Made by a program: the position numbers and the translations under genes. From CAYPTB01 sp964413535 (GTDB lineage: Bacteria > Planctomycetota > UBA1135 > GCA-002686595), in NCBI GenBank assembly GCA_964413535.1, contig CAYPTB010000008.1:1-64000 (forward strand): a stretch of 64,000 bases of DNA, read 5' to 3'. The notes under the pieces were generated by a model, which was not told the DNA's origin, searched no databases, and worked only from the letters and a program-made list of their open reading frames with translations. Below, one piece after another: positions 19,741-28,867 of this stretch (its first letter is position 1; every line of letters begins with the position of its first letter).

Positions 19741-20670
19741 TCAGTCCGCTGCCATCGAAGTGACCTGCACGGCCCGGCTGTCCTCGGCCGCCTCGCTCCA
19801 CGTGCACTCGTTCGGGGGCTGCACGGTGAACGTCTGGCCGACGCAGGTCATGCGCAGGTCCGCCCTACCGATCGGGCAAATGCCGTTCAGCTCGTCCGAC
19901 TCGCACCATACTCGTTCGTCGGCGACGACGGCGTCCGGTGGGCATGTAGCGGAGAACTTCGCGCGGAACGCGCCGTGCCCCTCGTGACACGCGCCCTCGG
20001 AATCCGGGCTCAGATGAAGGACGACTTCGCAGCCTTCGCAGAGGAACGTGCAGCGCTTTGTGAAGAACGAGCACTCGTCGGCTGCGGGGATCTGTGGTCG
20101 AGGCGAGCCGGTCGCGCCCGGAGGAACGGGACGTTCTGCGGGACCCGACAGCGGAACGACGTCGAATAGAACCGCGCCTTGGTAGAGCACTTCTCCCCAA
20201 GTCGTCAGGCGTTCGTCGTCCTTCGACGCTTCCTTCAGGACGAGCGCGTACATCGGACGTTCTCCCGCGAGCAGCAGGATTGCCGAAGTGCTCGAGCTCG
20301 GTATCTCCTTCCAGAAGTGCTCGTATTCGATCGATTGGGTTGCGCCGAAACCGGCGATGGTCAGTGTCGTCGAGATCTGGAGCGTAGGACTATCCAACGG
20401 GCTGGCGAGCTTCACGACCAAGCGCTGCTCGAGATCGATGTCCACCCGGAATTCGCACGACGTGAACGAATCCCAGTCCAGCGAATCGACTTCGATGGAG
20501 GGTGGTGTCCCCGATTGCGCCCCGACGATCGAGCTAGTTGGCACAGCGCTCTCGGACGAAAGCCCGCGACATGAGCTCGCGACGGGGAATGCCAAAAGCA
20601 AGGCGAGAACGATCGCGTGCTCGTGTGCGAAAGACGCACACACGGATCCGAGCGTGGACGAGTTGTTCAT
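19741..20670 (-). CDS. hypothetical Cys-rich lipoprotein or secreted protein
   Basis: 309 residues of no recognised family. A hydrophobic N-terminal signal (AIVLALLLAFPVASSC) with a weak lipobox at C34 suggests export. The C-terminal half holds many cysteines (DECSFF, RCTFLCEGCEV, GACHEGH, WCESDELNGIC, MTCVGQ), implying disulphides. Base use is clearly less GC-rich than its neighbours, suggesting a newer gene. The ATG at 20670 is preferred over an upstream TTG because GAGGGAGA precedes it. It lies between a response regulator and its presumed kinase. Confidence 0.65.
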   Translation of the reverse strand: MNNSSTLGSVCASFAHEHAIVLALLLAFPVASSCRGLSSESAVPTSSIVGAQSGTPPSIEVDSLDWDSFTSCEFRVDIDLEQRLVVKLASPLDSPTLQISTTLTIAGFGATQSIEYEHFWKEIPSSSTSAILLLAGERPMYALVLKEASKDDERLTTWGEVLYQGAVLFDVVPLSGPAERPVPPGATGSPRPQIPAADECSFFTKRCTFLCEGCEVVLHLSPDSEGACHEGHGAFRAKFSATCPPDAVVADERVWCESDELNGICPIGRADLRMTCVGQTFTVQPPNECTWSEAAEDSRAVQVTSMAAD

Positions 20671-20901
20671 GGGCGACGATTCTCCCTCGTTGTCGAACAA
20701 GAGGCGGCTCGCGGACGATCGGCAGCACTGGAGGGTAACAGCCTTTGCGCGGAGCTTTCGCGCAGTGTCCGAGAAGAGCGGCGTCTCGCATCTGTCGCCA
20801 TGGAAGGACGCTCATCCGTCATCCGTGCAGCGCCGCATGCGCGCGATCTCCGGGTCGAGCGACCCTACGAGCCGAGTCCCACGCTGCGCATCCGACCTCG
20901 C

Positions 20902-21588
20902 TCAGGGTCCTTCTTCGCTCCGCACGCCGAAGGTGTAGCCGGTGCCGATCACGGTGTGGATCAGGGGGCGGGCGAAGTCGCGGTCGATCTTCTTGCGCAG
21001 GCTCGAGATGTAGACGTCGATCAGGTTGCTCGTGGGCTCGTAGTCCATGTCCCAGACCTTCTCGGCGATCGTGGTGCGCGCGAGGACGCGGTTCTGGTTG
21101 CGCATGAGGAACTCGAGCAGGGCGAACTCCTTGGAGGAGAGCTTGACCTTCTCGCCGGCGCGGCGAGCGGCGCGACCGATGAGGTCGAGCTCGAGGTCGT
21201 CGCAGTGGAGCTTGACGGCCTCGGTCGCCTGGCCGCGGCGCAAGAGGGCGCGGACGCGTGCCAGGAGCTCGTCGAACTCGAACGGTTTCGTCAGGTAGTC
21301 GTCGGCGCCGGCGTCGAGTCCGGCGACCTTCTGCGGCGTGCCGGAGAGCGCCGTGAGCATCAGGATCGGCACCTTGACGCCGCGCCGGCGCAGGCAGCGA
21401 CACACGTCGACGCCGTCGCGGTCGGGGAGCATCACGTCGAGGATCACGAGGTCGTAGGGCTCGGTCGCCGCGAGCTCTTCGCCGTCGTAGCCGTCGTGCG
21501 TCACGTCGACGCTGTAGCTGTGCTCCGCCAGGCCCTGCTTGACGGCCGTCGCCATCTTCGGGTTGTCTTCGACGACGAGGATCCGCAT
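20902..21588 (-). CDS. OmpR/PhoB-family response regulator
   Basis: 228 residues. The receiver domain has acidic E8-D9, phospho-site D51, T79 and K101. The winged-helix DNA-binding domain ends in NLIDVYISSLRKKID...LIHTVIGTGYTFG. The ATG at 21588 follows GGGAGCGG and fits the family start MRILVVEDN; the open frame upstream is not used. It is probably paired with the kinase at 18153-19610. Confidence 0.94.
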   Translation of the reverse strand: MRILVVEDNPKMATAVKQGLAEHSYSVDVTHDGYDGEELAATEPYDLVILDVMLPDRDGVDVCRCLRRRGVKVPILMLTALSGTPQKVAGLDAGADDYLTKPFEFDELLARVRALLRRGQATEAVKLHCDDLELDLIGRAARRAGEKVKLSSKEFALLEFLMRNQNRVLARTTIAEKVWDMDYEPTSNLIDVYISSLRKKIDRDFARPLIHTVIGTGYTFGVRSEEGP

Positions 21589-21992
21589 TCGTCCGCTCCC
21601 TTCGAAGCAGAGCACCATTCTACGCACTCGCGCGCTAGGACGACCCCGGCGGAAGTCGGTAGAGCGCCGCAGAAGATGCGCACGAGCTCCGCCACGCAAC
21701 GTATTGCGCGAACAATCGGTGCCTTTCGCCGGCGCGACTACCTAGAAGTCGGAAGTGGTTTCTGCAACTTGACCCGTTGTTCAAGCTCGAGCCTCCGCCG
21801 CCGTGGTGATCCGGCGCCCCGTCTGCGTCATCGCCCGCACCCATCCCGCGTTCTCACGGTCGCTTGCGCGCATGAACGGCCATTTAGACGAAGTTCACGC
21901 GCGGCTTAGAGCGGAGGGACTAGTTCCTGCTGTGGGACGGATGCTCCGGGAGCAGTCGCTTCCGTCACGTTCCATACAGGAGGCCCCGAGTG
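21589..21992. other. 404-base divergent intergenic region
   Basis: It separates the response regulator (-) from the PRC-barrel gene (+), so promoters for both must lie here. A TTGACC at 21769-21774 has no convincing -10 partner. The ribosome binding site ACAGGAGG at 21976-21983 serves the gene at 21993. I see no RNA gene or supported reading frame. Confidence 0.5.
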
Positions 21993-23114
21993 ATGCAGCA
22001 CCTTGCGATCGTTCCTTGGATCATGGTTCTGTCGACGGCCTCCGCAGGAGCGTCCGTCGGCGATGGGTATCCGGACCCGCTCCCTCGGACGTACGCCCAG
22101 GATCTCGAGCGCCCCCTCGTGCTCGTCTCGGCGAGCGCGTTGCTGGGTTCGGAGGTCGACAACCGCGGCGAGATGTTCGGCGAGCTCTGCGACCTGGTCG
22201 TCGATCGCTGCACCGGACGCGCGCGCTATGCGGTCGTCGGAGGCAACGGGGTGTTGGGCACCACGGTGCGCATCGCGGTGCCGTACGAGGAGCTCGTCTG
22301 GCGCAGCGACGACGGGAAGTTCCACTGCGACCTCACGCCCGATCGGCTGCGCCAGTTGGAGATCTTCTCGGTCGACCGGCTCCAGAAGCTGGGCTGCACG
22401 GCGGCCGAACCGTCCGGGCCGGCGCCCGCGCGGCTCGATCCCCACGCGACGTTCTTCGCCGGGCGCCAGGCGGTCCCCGCCGACGGCGCGATCGTGGCGG
22501 TCCTCGGGTGGAGCCATGACGACATTCCGGAACCGCAGGTCGCGCTCGCCGTGCGGTTGCGCGCGGGAGACGAGCAGAGGTTCCTGCTCGGCCCGTCCGA
22601 CTTCGTGGCGAAGGCGTTCAGAATTCCGCCCGCGGCCGGTCAGCGGATCTCGATCGAGGCCGTCCTCTGCAGCGACGACGTGGGGCCTCTGTGGGTGGCG
22701 AAGACCGCGCGCGTCGCCGATTCGGTCGTCCACTTGCGCGACGACGACGGGAATCCGCTGTGGGAAACGCGACGCCACGCGCTCGTGAGCGAGCTCGCGA
22801 AATGCGTCGTCGTCGCCCAGTGCAAGTCTTCGGACGGCGCGCTCGGCCCCGTCCAGAACGTGGTCCTGGACACGCGCACGGGTCAGTTGGTCTTCGTGAC
22901 CGTCGAGTTCGAGGGTGAGCTGCGCGCGATCCCGATGCGGGCGCTCTCGATCGTAGGCGACGGCCGGCTCGAGCTCGCGAGGGTCTCGCGCGACGCCTGC
23001 CAAGGAGCTCCGCATCTCCTGGGCGACGAGATCGCGGAACTGAACGATCCGAATTTGAGAGCGGGCATCTACTCGTTCTTCGGCGTGGACCCCGGCCGGG
23101 TCCTACCGCGCTGA
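21993..23114 (+). CDS. exported protein with two PRC-barrel domains
   Basis: 373 residues. After a short signal-like N-terminus, a first PRC-barrel covers about 30-115 (VSASALLGSEVDNRGEMFGEL...RIAVPYEELVW), and a second covers about 255-330 (GPVQNVVLDTRTGQLVFVTVEF...IPMRALSIV). The middle has no known match. PRC-barrels are small beta domains found in RimM, photosynthetic reaction centre H and stress-related proteins. The start is set by the strong ACAGGAGG site. The function is unknown. Confidence 0.7.
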   Translation: MQHLAIVPWIMVLSTASAGASVGDGYPDPLPRTYAQDLERPLVLVSASALLGSEVDNRGEMFGELCDLVVDRCTGRARYAVVGGNGVLGTTVRIAVPYEELVWRSDDGKFHCDLTPDRLRQLEIFSVDRLQKLGCTAAEPSGPAPARLDPHATFFAGRQAVPADGAIVAVLGWSHDDIPEPQVALAVRLRAGDEQRFLLGPSDFVAKAFRIPPAAGQRISIEAVLCSDDVGPLWVAKTARVADSVVHLRDDDGNPLWETRRHALVSELAKCVVVAQCKSSDGALGPVQNVVLDTRTGQLVFVTVEFEGELRAIPMRALSIVGDGRLELARVSRDACQGAPHLLGDEIAELNDPNLRAGIYSFFGVDPGRVLPR

Positions 23115-23320
23115 TCGAACGAGGACCGTCTCCGATCCCGCTCTCGGCCGCTCGCACCGGAATACTGGGTTGCCCCCTCGACCACAGCCGGTGCGAGCGG
23201 CCCTTTCTACCCCGTCGAACGCGCGGTCGGCGCGCTCCGCAGCGCGTCGCCGAGCGCGTTCTGATCCGATGCCGCCTTCGACCTGCGGCGGCGACCGCAT
23301 AGGATCGCGTCACACCGGCC

Positions 23321-23899
23321 GTGGAATTCCTCCAGCAGCAACCCTGGCTCCTCGCGCTCGGGATCTTCTTCGCGCGCATCCTCGACGTTTCGTTGGGCTG
23401 CGTGCGGACGATCCAGGTCATCCGCGGGCATCGTTTCCTGGCGGCCTTCATCGGCTTCTTCGAGATCCTCGTGTGGATCGTCGCGGCGTCGCAGGTCATC
23501 CAGAACCTCGACTCGTGGTACTTGGCCGTCGCGTATGCGGCGGGCTTCGCGGCGGGCAACATCGCGGGCATCTGGCTCGAGGAGCGGCTCGCGATCGGGT
23601 CCGAGCTCGTGCGCGTCATATCGGCGAACCGCGAGGTCTCCCTGGCCAAGCACCTGCGGGAGGAGGGCTTCAGCGTCCTCGAGCTCGCCGGCCGGGGCGA
23701 CGACCGCCAGCCCGTCGAGGTGCTGCTCGTGGTCGAGAAGCGCCGTCGCATCCCAACGCTGCTGCGCATCATCCACGCTGCGGATCCCGACGCCCTGTGG
23801 ACGATCACCGATGTGAAGCGCCAGACGCGGCCCGCGGCCTTGCGCTTCGCGAAGTCGCTCGAAGTCGAAGCCCGCGGCGGAGCCTTCCGCTCGAAGTGA
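23321..23899 (+). CDS. UPF0316/DUF2179-type membrane protein
   Basis: 192 residues from GTG. Three membrane helices fill the first ~90 residues (LLALGIFFARILDVSLGCVRTIQVI, FLAAFIGFFEILVWIVAA, YLAVAYAAGFAAGNIAGIWLEE), followed by a cytoplasmic domain with VSLAKHLREEGFSVLELAGRG and a C-terminal ligand-binding-like part. This is the arrangement of the UPF0316 (YebE) family, which carries a DUF2179 domain. The role is not known. Confidence 0.8.
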   Translation: MEFLQQQPWLLALGIFFARILDVSLGCVRTIQVIRGHRFLAAFIGFFEILVWIVAASQVIQNLDSWYLAVAYAAGFAAGNIAGIWLEERLAIGSELVRVISANREVSLAKHLREEGFSVLELAGRGDDRQPVEVLLVVEKRRRIPTLLRIIHAADPDALWTITDVKRQTRPAALRFAKSLEVEARGGAFRSK

Positions 23900-23915
23900 G
23901 CGGGCGTCGCGACGC

Positions 23916-24179
23916 TCACTTCCGCAGGCGCGTCCCGACGAAGACGAGCGCGAGGCCCCCGAGGCCGCGGACGAGGCCGCCGGGGAACGAGCGGTGCAGG
24001 CCCTGCTTGGCCTCGTCGTAGCCGACACGTTCGGCGAAGGTGCGTCGGGTCCGGCCGCCTTGCACGGCGTTGGCCACGCCCAAGACGCCCCACACGATCG
24101 CGACGAGCCCGAGGACGACGAGGCTCGTCCCGAGCCTGCGGCGGATCGCCGGTCGCGCGCTCTCCCCCGGCTCGCTCAC
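23916..24179 (-). CDS. small two-helix membrane protein, unknown
   Basis: 87 residues with two hydrophobic stretches (SLVVLGLVAIVWGVLGVANAV; GLVRGLGGLALVFVGTRL) and a charged link between them (RTFAERVGYDEAKQGLHR). The GTG start overlaps the rmuC stop (GTGA), so it is read together with rmuC. No family recognised. Confidence 0.55.
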   Translation of the reverse strand: MSEPGESARPAIRRRLGTSLVVLGLVAIVWGVLGVANAVQGGRTRRTFAERVGYDEAKQGLHRSFPGGLVRGLGGLALVFVGTRLRK

Positions 24180-25483
24180 GGGGAAGTCTTCGCGTCGGGC
24201 CGGCGACGCTTGCCTCGCTTGTGCACGAGTCTCCTGGCGACGAGCTCGCCCTCCGCGTCGCGCGGGTCGGCAGCGGACTCGGGTAGAGCCACGTCGCGTA
24301 ACGCAGCGTCGACGGGCCGCGGCTCGACGAGCTCCTTGGACGAGCCGGCGCCGCTCTCCTCGAACCGGCGCAGCGTCGGCACGAGGCGTTGCTCAAGCGA
24401 GCCGACGAGCAGGTTGTAGCGCTCCACGGCTGCGCGCAGCGACCCTCCGAGGTCGTCGGTGTGGCCGAGCACGCTCGCCGCGCGCCGGTGCAGCTCGCGG
24501 CCGAGCTCGAAGAGCTTGCGCGCTCCATCCTCGAGCCGCTTCTCGCGCCAGCCGGCGTGCACCGCGCGCAACAACCCGATCAACGTGGACGGGCTCGCGA
24601 GGATCACGTCCCGCCGCGCTGCGTGCTCGAGCAGGTCCGGCCGCTCGCGCAACGCCGCGTCGACGAGCTGATCGCCCGGCACGAACATCACCACGAACTC
24701 GGGCGAACGCTCGAACTGCGCCCAGTACTCCTTGCGCGACAGGCGATCCACCTGGTCGACCACGGCGGCGGCGAAGCGCGCGAGGTGCTCGGCGCGCGTG
24801 GATCCGCGTGTCTGGACCGCGTCGAGGTAGCCGTCGATGGGCGTCTTCGCGTCGACGACGACGATGCGGTCGTTCGGTAGGCGCACGACGAGGTCGGGCC
24901 TGAGGGACGCCTCGCCGTGCACGGTCTCCTGAACCGAGAAATCGCAGTAGGGCCGCATCCCCGCGAGCTCGACGACGCGCTCCAGCTGGATCTCGCCGTA
25001 GCGCCCGCGCACGTTCGGCCGCCGCAGCGCCTGGGAGAGCTTCCCGGTCTCCTTGGCGAGCTCGCGGTTGGCCGCGAGCATGCCCTTGACCTGCGCGCGC
25101 AGCCCGGCGTTCTCGCGGCCCAGGCGCTCGAGCTCCGCGTGCGTCTTCTCCAGCGCCGCACCGATCGGACGCACGAGCCCCTCGACGGCCACGCGCCGCC
25201 CCTCGAGCTCGGCGGCGCCGCGGGTCTCCTGAACACGCAACGTCTCGCGCGCGAGCGTCAGGAACTCCGCGTTCGAGCGCCGCAACGTCTGGCCGGCCAG
25301 GGCCTCGAAGGCGTCGCGCGCCCGCGCGTCGAAATCGGCCGTGTCGCGCACCCGATCGCGCAACAGGTCGCGCTCGAAGCGCAACGCGACGCCGCGCCGC
25401 CACGCACCGAGCGCCACGAGCCATCCCAGGACGCCGACGGTGAGCGCGACCGCGAGGGCGATGACGAGCGCCTCGGTTTCCAA
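24176..25483 (-). CDS. rmuC: DNA recombination protein RmuC
   Basis: About 435 residues. An N-terminal membrane helix (ALVIALAVALTVGVLGWLVALGAW) is followed by a long coiled coil and the RmuC nuclease-like core: NVRGRYGEIQLERVVELAGM, the PD-(D/E)XK-like RPDLVVRLPNDRIVVVDAK, and PSTLIGLLRAVHAGWRE. RmuC limits inversion of short repeats in E. coli. The start is uncertain: a TTG at 25483 or a CTG at 25492. Further upstream the frame enters the palindrome. Confidence 0.9.
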   Translation of the reverse strand: METEALVIALAVALTVGVLGWLVALGAWRRGVALRFERDLLRDRVRDTADFDARARDAFEALAGQTLRRSNAEFLTLARETLRVQETRGAAELEGRRVAVEGLVRPIGAALEKTHAELERLGRENAGLRAQVKGMLAANRELAKETGKLSQALRRPNVRGRYGEIQLERVVELAGMRPYCDFSVQETVHGEASLRPDLVVRLPNDRIVVVDAKTPIDGYLDAVQTRGSTRAEHLARFAAAVVDQVDRLSRKEYWAQFERSPEFVVMFVPGDQLVDAALRERPDLLEHAARRDVILASPSTLIGLLRAVHAGWREKRLEDGARKLFELGRELHRRAASVLGHTDDLGGSLRAAVERYNLLVGSLEQRLVPTLRRFEESGAGSSKELVEPRPVDAALRDVALPESAADPRDAEGELVARRLVHKRGKRRRPDAKTSP

Positions 25484-25508
25484 GGCTTCCAGGATGGCAC
25501 TCGCTCCA

Positions 25509-25606
25509 GTACGGTGCCAGTCCAGTTTTTCACCCTTCCGCAACTGCGCGTCGGAGAGTCGATGCGCTCTGCGCGGAAGGGTGAAAAACTGGGACTGGCA
25601 CCGTAC
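25509..25606. repeat. long palindrome, copy 2
   Basis: Arms at 25509-25541 and 25573-25606 are complementary except for a one-base bulge. The arm ends are GTACGGTGCCAGTCC and GGGACTGGCACCGTAC, clearly related to copy 1. It fills almost the whole divergent gap between rmuC and hemE and ends four bases before the hemE ATG. Confidence 0.9.
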
Positions 25607-25610
25607 ACAC

Positions 25611-26639
25611 ATGACCACGTCCCGACAGCGCATGCTTGCCGCGTGTCGGCGCGAGCCGGTCGATCGCAGCCCCGCGTGGATGATGCGGCAGGCGGGGCGC
25701 TACCTGCCCGAGTACCGGGCGCTGCGCGAGGGCCGCGAGTTCCTCGACATGGTTCGCGATCCCGCGCTCGCCTGCGAGCTCACCTGCCAGCCGATCCGGC
25801 GCTTCGGCATGGACGCGGCGGTGATCTTCAGCGACATCCTCGTGCCGCCGGCGGCGATGGGGCTCGACGTCTCGTTCCACGCCGGCCACGGTCCGAAGAT
25901 CGCACCCGTCGTGCGCACGGCGCAGGATGTCGAGCACCTGGCCGACTTCGACGCGGAAGAGGCCTGCGGGTTCCTGGGCGACGCCATTCGGCGCGTACGC
26001 GCCGAGCTCGGCCCCGAGCGCGCGATCGTCGGCTTCTGCGGCGCGCCCTTCACGACGGCGAGCTACATGATCGAGGGCGGATCGAGCCGCGACTTCGCGC
26101 ACGCGAAGGCGATGCTGTTCGGCGAGCCGGAGCTCTTCGCGCGCCTGGTCGGCCGAATCGTGGACAACCTAGAGGGCTACCTCGCCATGCAAGTGCGCGC
26201 GGGCGCGGACTGCCTGCAGATCTTCGACAGCTGGGGCGGGGCGCTCGACGCAGCGACCTATGCGCGCGCGCTCTTGCCCGAGATGAAGCGCCTCGTCGCG
26301 GCCGCGCGCGCGACGGGTGCACCGGTGATCGTGTACGTGAACGGCGGAGCGCACCTGCTCGATTGTCTGCTCGACCTCGGCGCGGACGTGCTGAGCGTGG
26401 ACTGGCGCGTCGCGCCCGAGGACGCCGTGCGCCGCGCGCGCGACCGGGTCGCCCTGCAGGGCAACCTCGACCCGTGCATCCTGTTCGCGCCGCCCGAGGT
26501 CGTGCGGCGCGAGACGCGACGCGTCCTCGAAGGCTTTTCCGGCGCGGCCGGCCACGTCTTCAACCTGGGTAGCGGCATCCTGCCCGCGACTCCGATCGAG
26601 AGCGTCGAGGCGATGTTCACCGAGGCCCTCGGCCGATAG
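25611..26639 (+). CDS. hemE: uroporphyrinogen decarboxylase HemE
   Basis: 342 residues. It decarboxylates uroporphyrinogen III to coproporphyrinogen III. The diagnostic PAWMMRQAGRYLPEYR near the N-terminus and the substrate-binding RRFGMDAAVIFSDIL, GFCGAPFTTASYMIEGG and IFDSWGGAL stretches are all present. There is no ribosome binding site before the ATG, because palindrome copy 2 ends four bases upstream. It leads hemE-hemY-hemX-hemA. Confidence 0.97.
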   Translation: MTTSRQRMLAACRREPVDRSPAWMMRQAGRYLPEYRALREGREFLDMVRDPALACELTCQPIRRFGMDAAVIFSDILVPPAAMGLDVSFHAGHGPKIAPVVRTAQDVEHLADFDAEEACGFLGDAIRRVRAELGPERAIVGFCGAPFTTASYMIEGGSSRDFAHAKAMLFGEPELFARLVGRIVDNLEGYLAMQVRAGADCLQIFDSWGGALDAATYARALLPEMKRLVAAARATGAPVIVYVNGGAHLLDCLLDLGADVLSVDWRVAPEDAVRRARDRVALQGNLDPCILFAPPEVVRRETRRVLEGFSGAAGHVFNLGSGILPATPIESVEAMFTEALGR

Positions 26640-26648
26640 GGAGGCGTC

Positions 26649-28049
26649 GTGTCGAGGATCTGCGTGATCGGCGCCGGGCTCTCGGGGCTCACCTGCGCGT
26701 TCGACCTCGTGCGCGCCGGGCGCGACGTCGTGCTGCTCGAGGCGTCGGAGCGCGCCGGCGGCTGCGCGGGGACGCTCGAGGTCGAGGGCTATCGCTTCGA
26801 GCTCGGCCCGACCACGCTGCCGGCCTCCGCGGCGAGCTTCCGGCGCCTGTGCGGCGACCTCGGCATCGCGCAGCGCCTGATCGCGTCGTCCGAGCGCGCG
26901 CGCGAGCGCTATCTGCTCCACCGCGGACGGCTCCGCCGCATGCCCTCGGGGATCGGCTCGCTGCTCGCGACGCCGCTGCTCTCCCCGCGCGCGAAGCTCT
27001 TCGCCCTGTCGGAGCCGTTGCGTCGCGCCAAGCCGCTCCCGCCGAGCGCACCCGAGCCGACGGCGGCCGAGCTCTTCCGTGAGCGCCTCGGTCCCGAGCC
27101 CGCGCGGCTCTTCGGCGCGTCGTTCGTGCGCGGCGTCTACGCGGGCGACGCAGACGAGCTCGGCGCACGCAGCGCGTTCCCGCGCCTGTGGCGCCTCGTG
27201 AACGAGCACGGCGGCATCCTGCGCGGGATGCTCGCGAGCCCGCGCGGACGCGAAGCGCTGCCGGGTCCGGACGTCGCGCACACGCGGCTCTTCTCCTTCC
27301 CGCGCGGGCTGCAGGAGCTCGTCGACGCGCTCGAAGCGGCCGTGGGCGCCGACGCGCTCGTGCTCGGCGCCCGCGCCCTGCGGCTCGAGCGCGACGGCGC
27401 AGGTACATGGCGCGTCCACGTCGCGGGCCGCGAGCCGGTCGTCGCTTCTGCGCTCGTCGTCGCGACGCCGGCAGACGTCGCAGCAAGGCTCCTCTCGCGC
27501 CACCTCCCGCCGCAGGCCGTCGCGCACCTCTCCGCGGTCGAGCTCGCGAGCGTCACGTTGGTGCACCTCGGCTTCGACGAGCTCGCGCTCCCCTCCGGCT
27601 TCGGCTTCCTCGTGCCTCCCGGTGAGAGCGTGCAGGGGGGACTCCTCGGCGCGGTCTTCGCGTCGAACGTCTTCGCGGGCCGCGCGCCCGAGGGCGGCGC
27701 CGCGGTCACCTGCTTCTACGGCGCGGACGTGGCGGGCGCCGGTGAGCACGCCGCCGCGGAGCGTGCGGTGGCCGAGCTCGGCCGCGCGCTCGGTGACTCT
27801 CGCGGCCTCCGGAGCGGCGCCGGACGCCGCGGACCCTCGCGGGAGCCCTTGCTGCGCGTGCACCGTATGATTGCCTGGGACCACGCGATCCCGCAGTACA
27901 CCGTCGGCCACGACCTGCGCATGCATGCCGTACTCGCGTCCGCAGCCGAGCTCGGGAACCTCCACCTGGCGGGGAACTACACGAGCGGCGTGGGCGTCGA
28001 CCAGGTGATCGCCCGGGGCCGCGCGGTCGCGCGATCGATCCTCGCATGA
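26649..28049 (+). CDS. hemY: protoporphyrinogen/coproporphyrinogen oxidase, HemY type
   Basis: 466 residues from GTG. The FAD-binding motif GAGLSGLTCAFDLVRAGRDV leads the protein, followed by the amine-oxidase-like core (ERAGGCAGTLEVEGYRFELG, SFPRGLQELVDAL) and a C-terminal NLHLAGNYTSGVGVDQVI signature typical of oxygen-dependent HemY/HemG. It forms protoporphyrin IX or coproporphyrin III; the choice cannot be decided here. It overlaps the next gene by four bases. Confidence 0.93.
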   Translation: MSRICVIGAGLSGLTCAFDLVRAGRDVVLLEASERAGGCAGTLEVEGYRFELGPTTLPASAASFRRLCGDLGIAQRLIASSERARERYLLHRGRLRRMPSGIGSLLATPLLSPRAKLFALSEPLRRAKPLPPSAPEPTAAELFRERLGPEPARLFGASFVRGVYAGDADELGARSAFPRLWRLVNEHGGILRGMLASPRGREALPGPDVAHTRLFSFPRGLQELVDALEAAVGADALVLGARALRLERDGAGTWRVHVAGREPVVASALVVATPADVAARLLSRHLPPQAVAHLSAVELASVTLVHLGFDELALPSGFGFLVPPGESVQGGLLGAVFASNVFAGRAPEGGAAVTCFYGADVAGAGEHAAAERAVAELGRALGDSRGLRSGAGRRGPSREPLLRVHRMIAWDHAIPQYTVGHDLRMHAVLASAAELGNLHLAGNYTSGVGVDQVIARGRAVARSILA

Positions 28050-28867
28050 ACTCGAGCCTCCAGGCCCTGTCCGTCGCGCTGCCGGTGGCCTACCTCCTGG
28101 CCGCGTTCCTGTACGCCATGGACTTCGGCGCGCCGCGCGCGCCGCGCGTCGTCGGGCTGCGGCGAGCGGCGCTCGCCGCCGCGGCCGCGATGCACGTCGG
28201 CCTGTTCGTCGTGCGCGGCGAGCAGGCGGGCGGCTTTCCCCGCCTCGACACGTGGGCGGCCGTGTCCGCGATCGCGCTGTGCACGGTGCTCTTGTTCGCC
28301 GGCGTGTCGTTCAACGTCGCGCAGAAGAGCATCGGCGGGGTCGTGCTCGGCATCGTGTTCGCGATGCAGCTCGTCTCCTCGTGCTTCGCGCCGCTGTACT
28401 CGACCTCGCGCGCGACGGACCTCGTCACGCTCGTCCACGTGGCGACGAGCACGCTCGCGAGCTCGGCCGTCGTGCTCTCGGGCATCCTCGGCGGCCTCTA
28501 CCTGCTGCTCTACCGACAGATGCGCCGCCGCTCGTTCGGAGCGCTCTTCCGTCAACTCCCCGACCTCCAGACGCTCGCGCACCTGACGCGCCGCTCGGCC
28601 TTGGCGGGCTTCCTCCTGCTCACGATCGGCCTCAACGTCGGGATCGGCTGGGCGCACGCCGAAGCTCTCGCCGGTTTCTCCTACACCGATCCCTACGTGT
28701 TGCTCGTGATGGCCCTGTGGATCCACTTCGGGATCGTCGCGTTCTCGCGCTGGATCCCGGGGCTCACGGCCTGGCGCGCTTCGTTCGCCGCCGCCGCGGG
28801 CTTCGTCGTGCTGTTGCTCGCCGTGCTGCTCACGCTCACCCGCGCGACCTTCCACCTCCAGGGATGA
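28046..28867 (+). CDS. hemX: HemX/CcsA-like cytochrome c assembly membrane protein
   Basis: 273 residues with about eight hydrophobic helices. It belongs to the CcsA/CcmC heme-handling superfamily; the Trp-rich heme motif is reduced to GWAHAEALAGFSYTDPY and several His residues remain in helices. Family members directly upstream of hemA are named HemX and affect glutamyl-tRNA reductase levels or cytochrome c assembly. It overlaps both neighbours by four bases. Confidence 0.8.
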   Translation: MNSSLQALSVALPVAYLLAAFLYAMDFGAPRAPRVVGLRRAALAAAAAMHVGLFVVRGEQAGGFPRLDTWAAVSAIALCTVLLFAGVSFNVAQKSIGGVVLGIVFAMQLVSSCFAPLYSTSRATDLVTLVHVATSTLASSAVVLSGILGGLYLLLYRQMRRRSFGALFRQLPDLQTLAHLTRRSALAGFLLLTIGLNVGIGWAHAEALAGFSYTDPYVLLVMALWIHFGIVAFSRWIPGLTAWRASFAAAAGFVVLLLAVLLTLTRATFHLQG

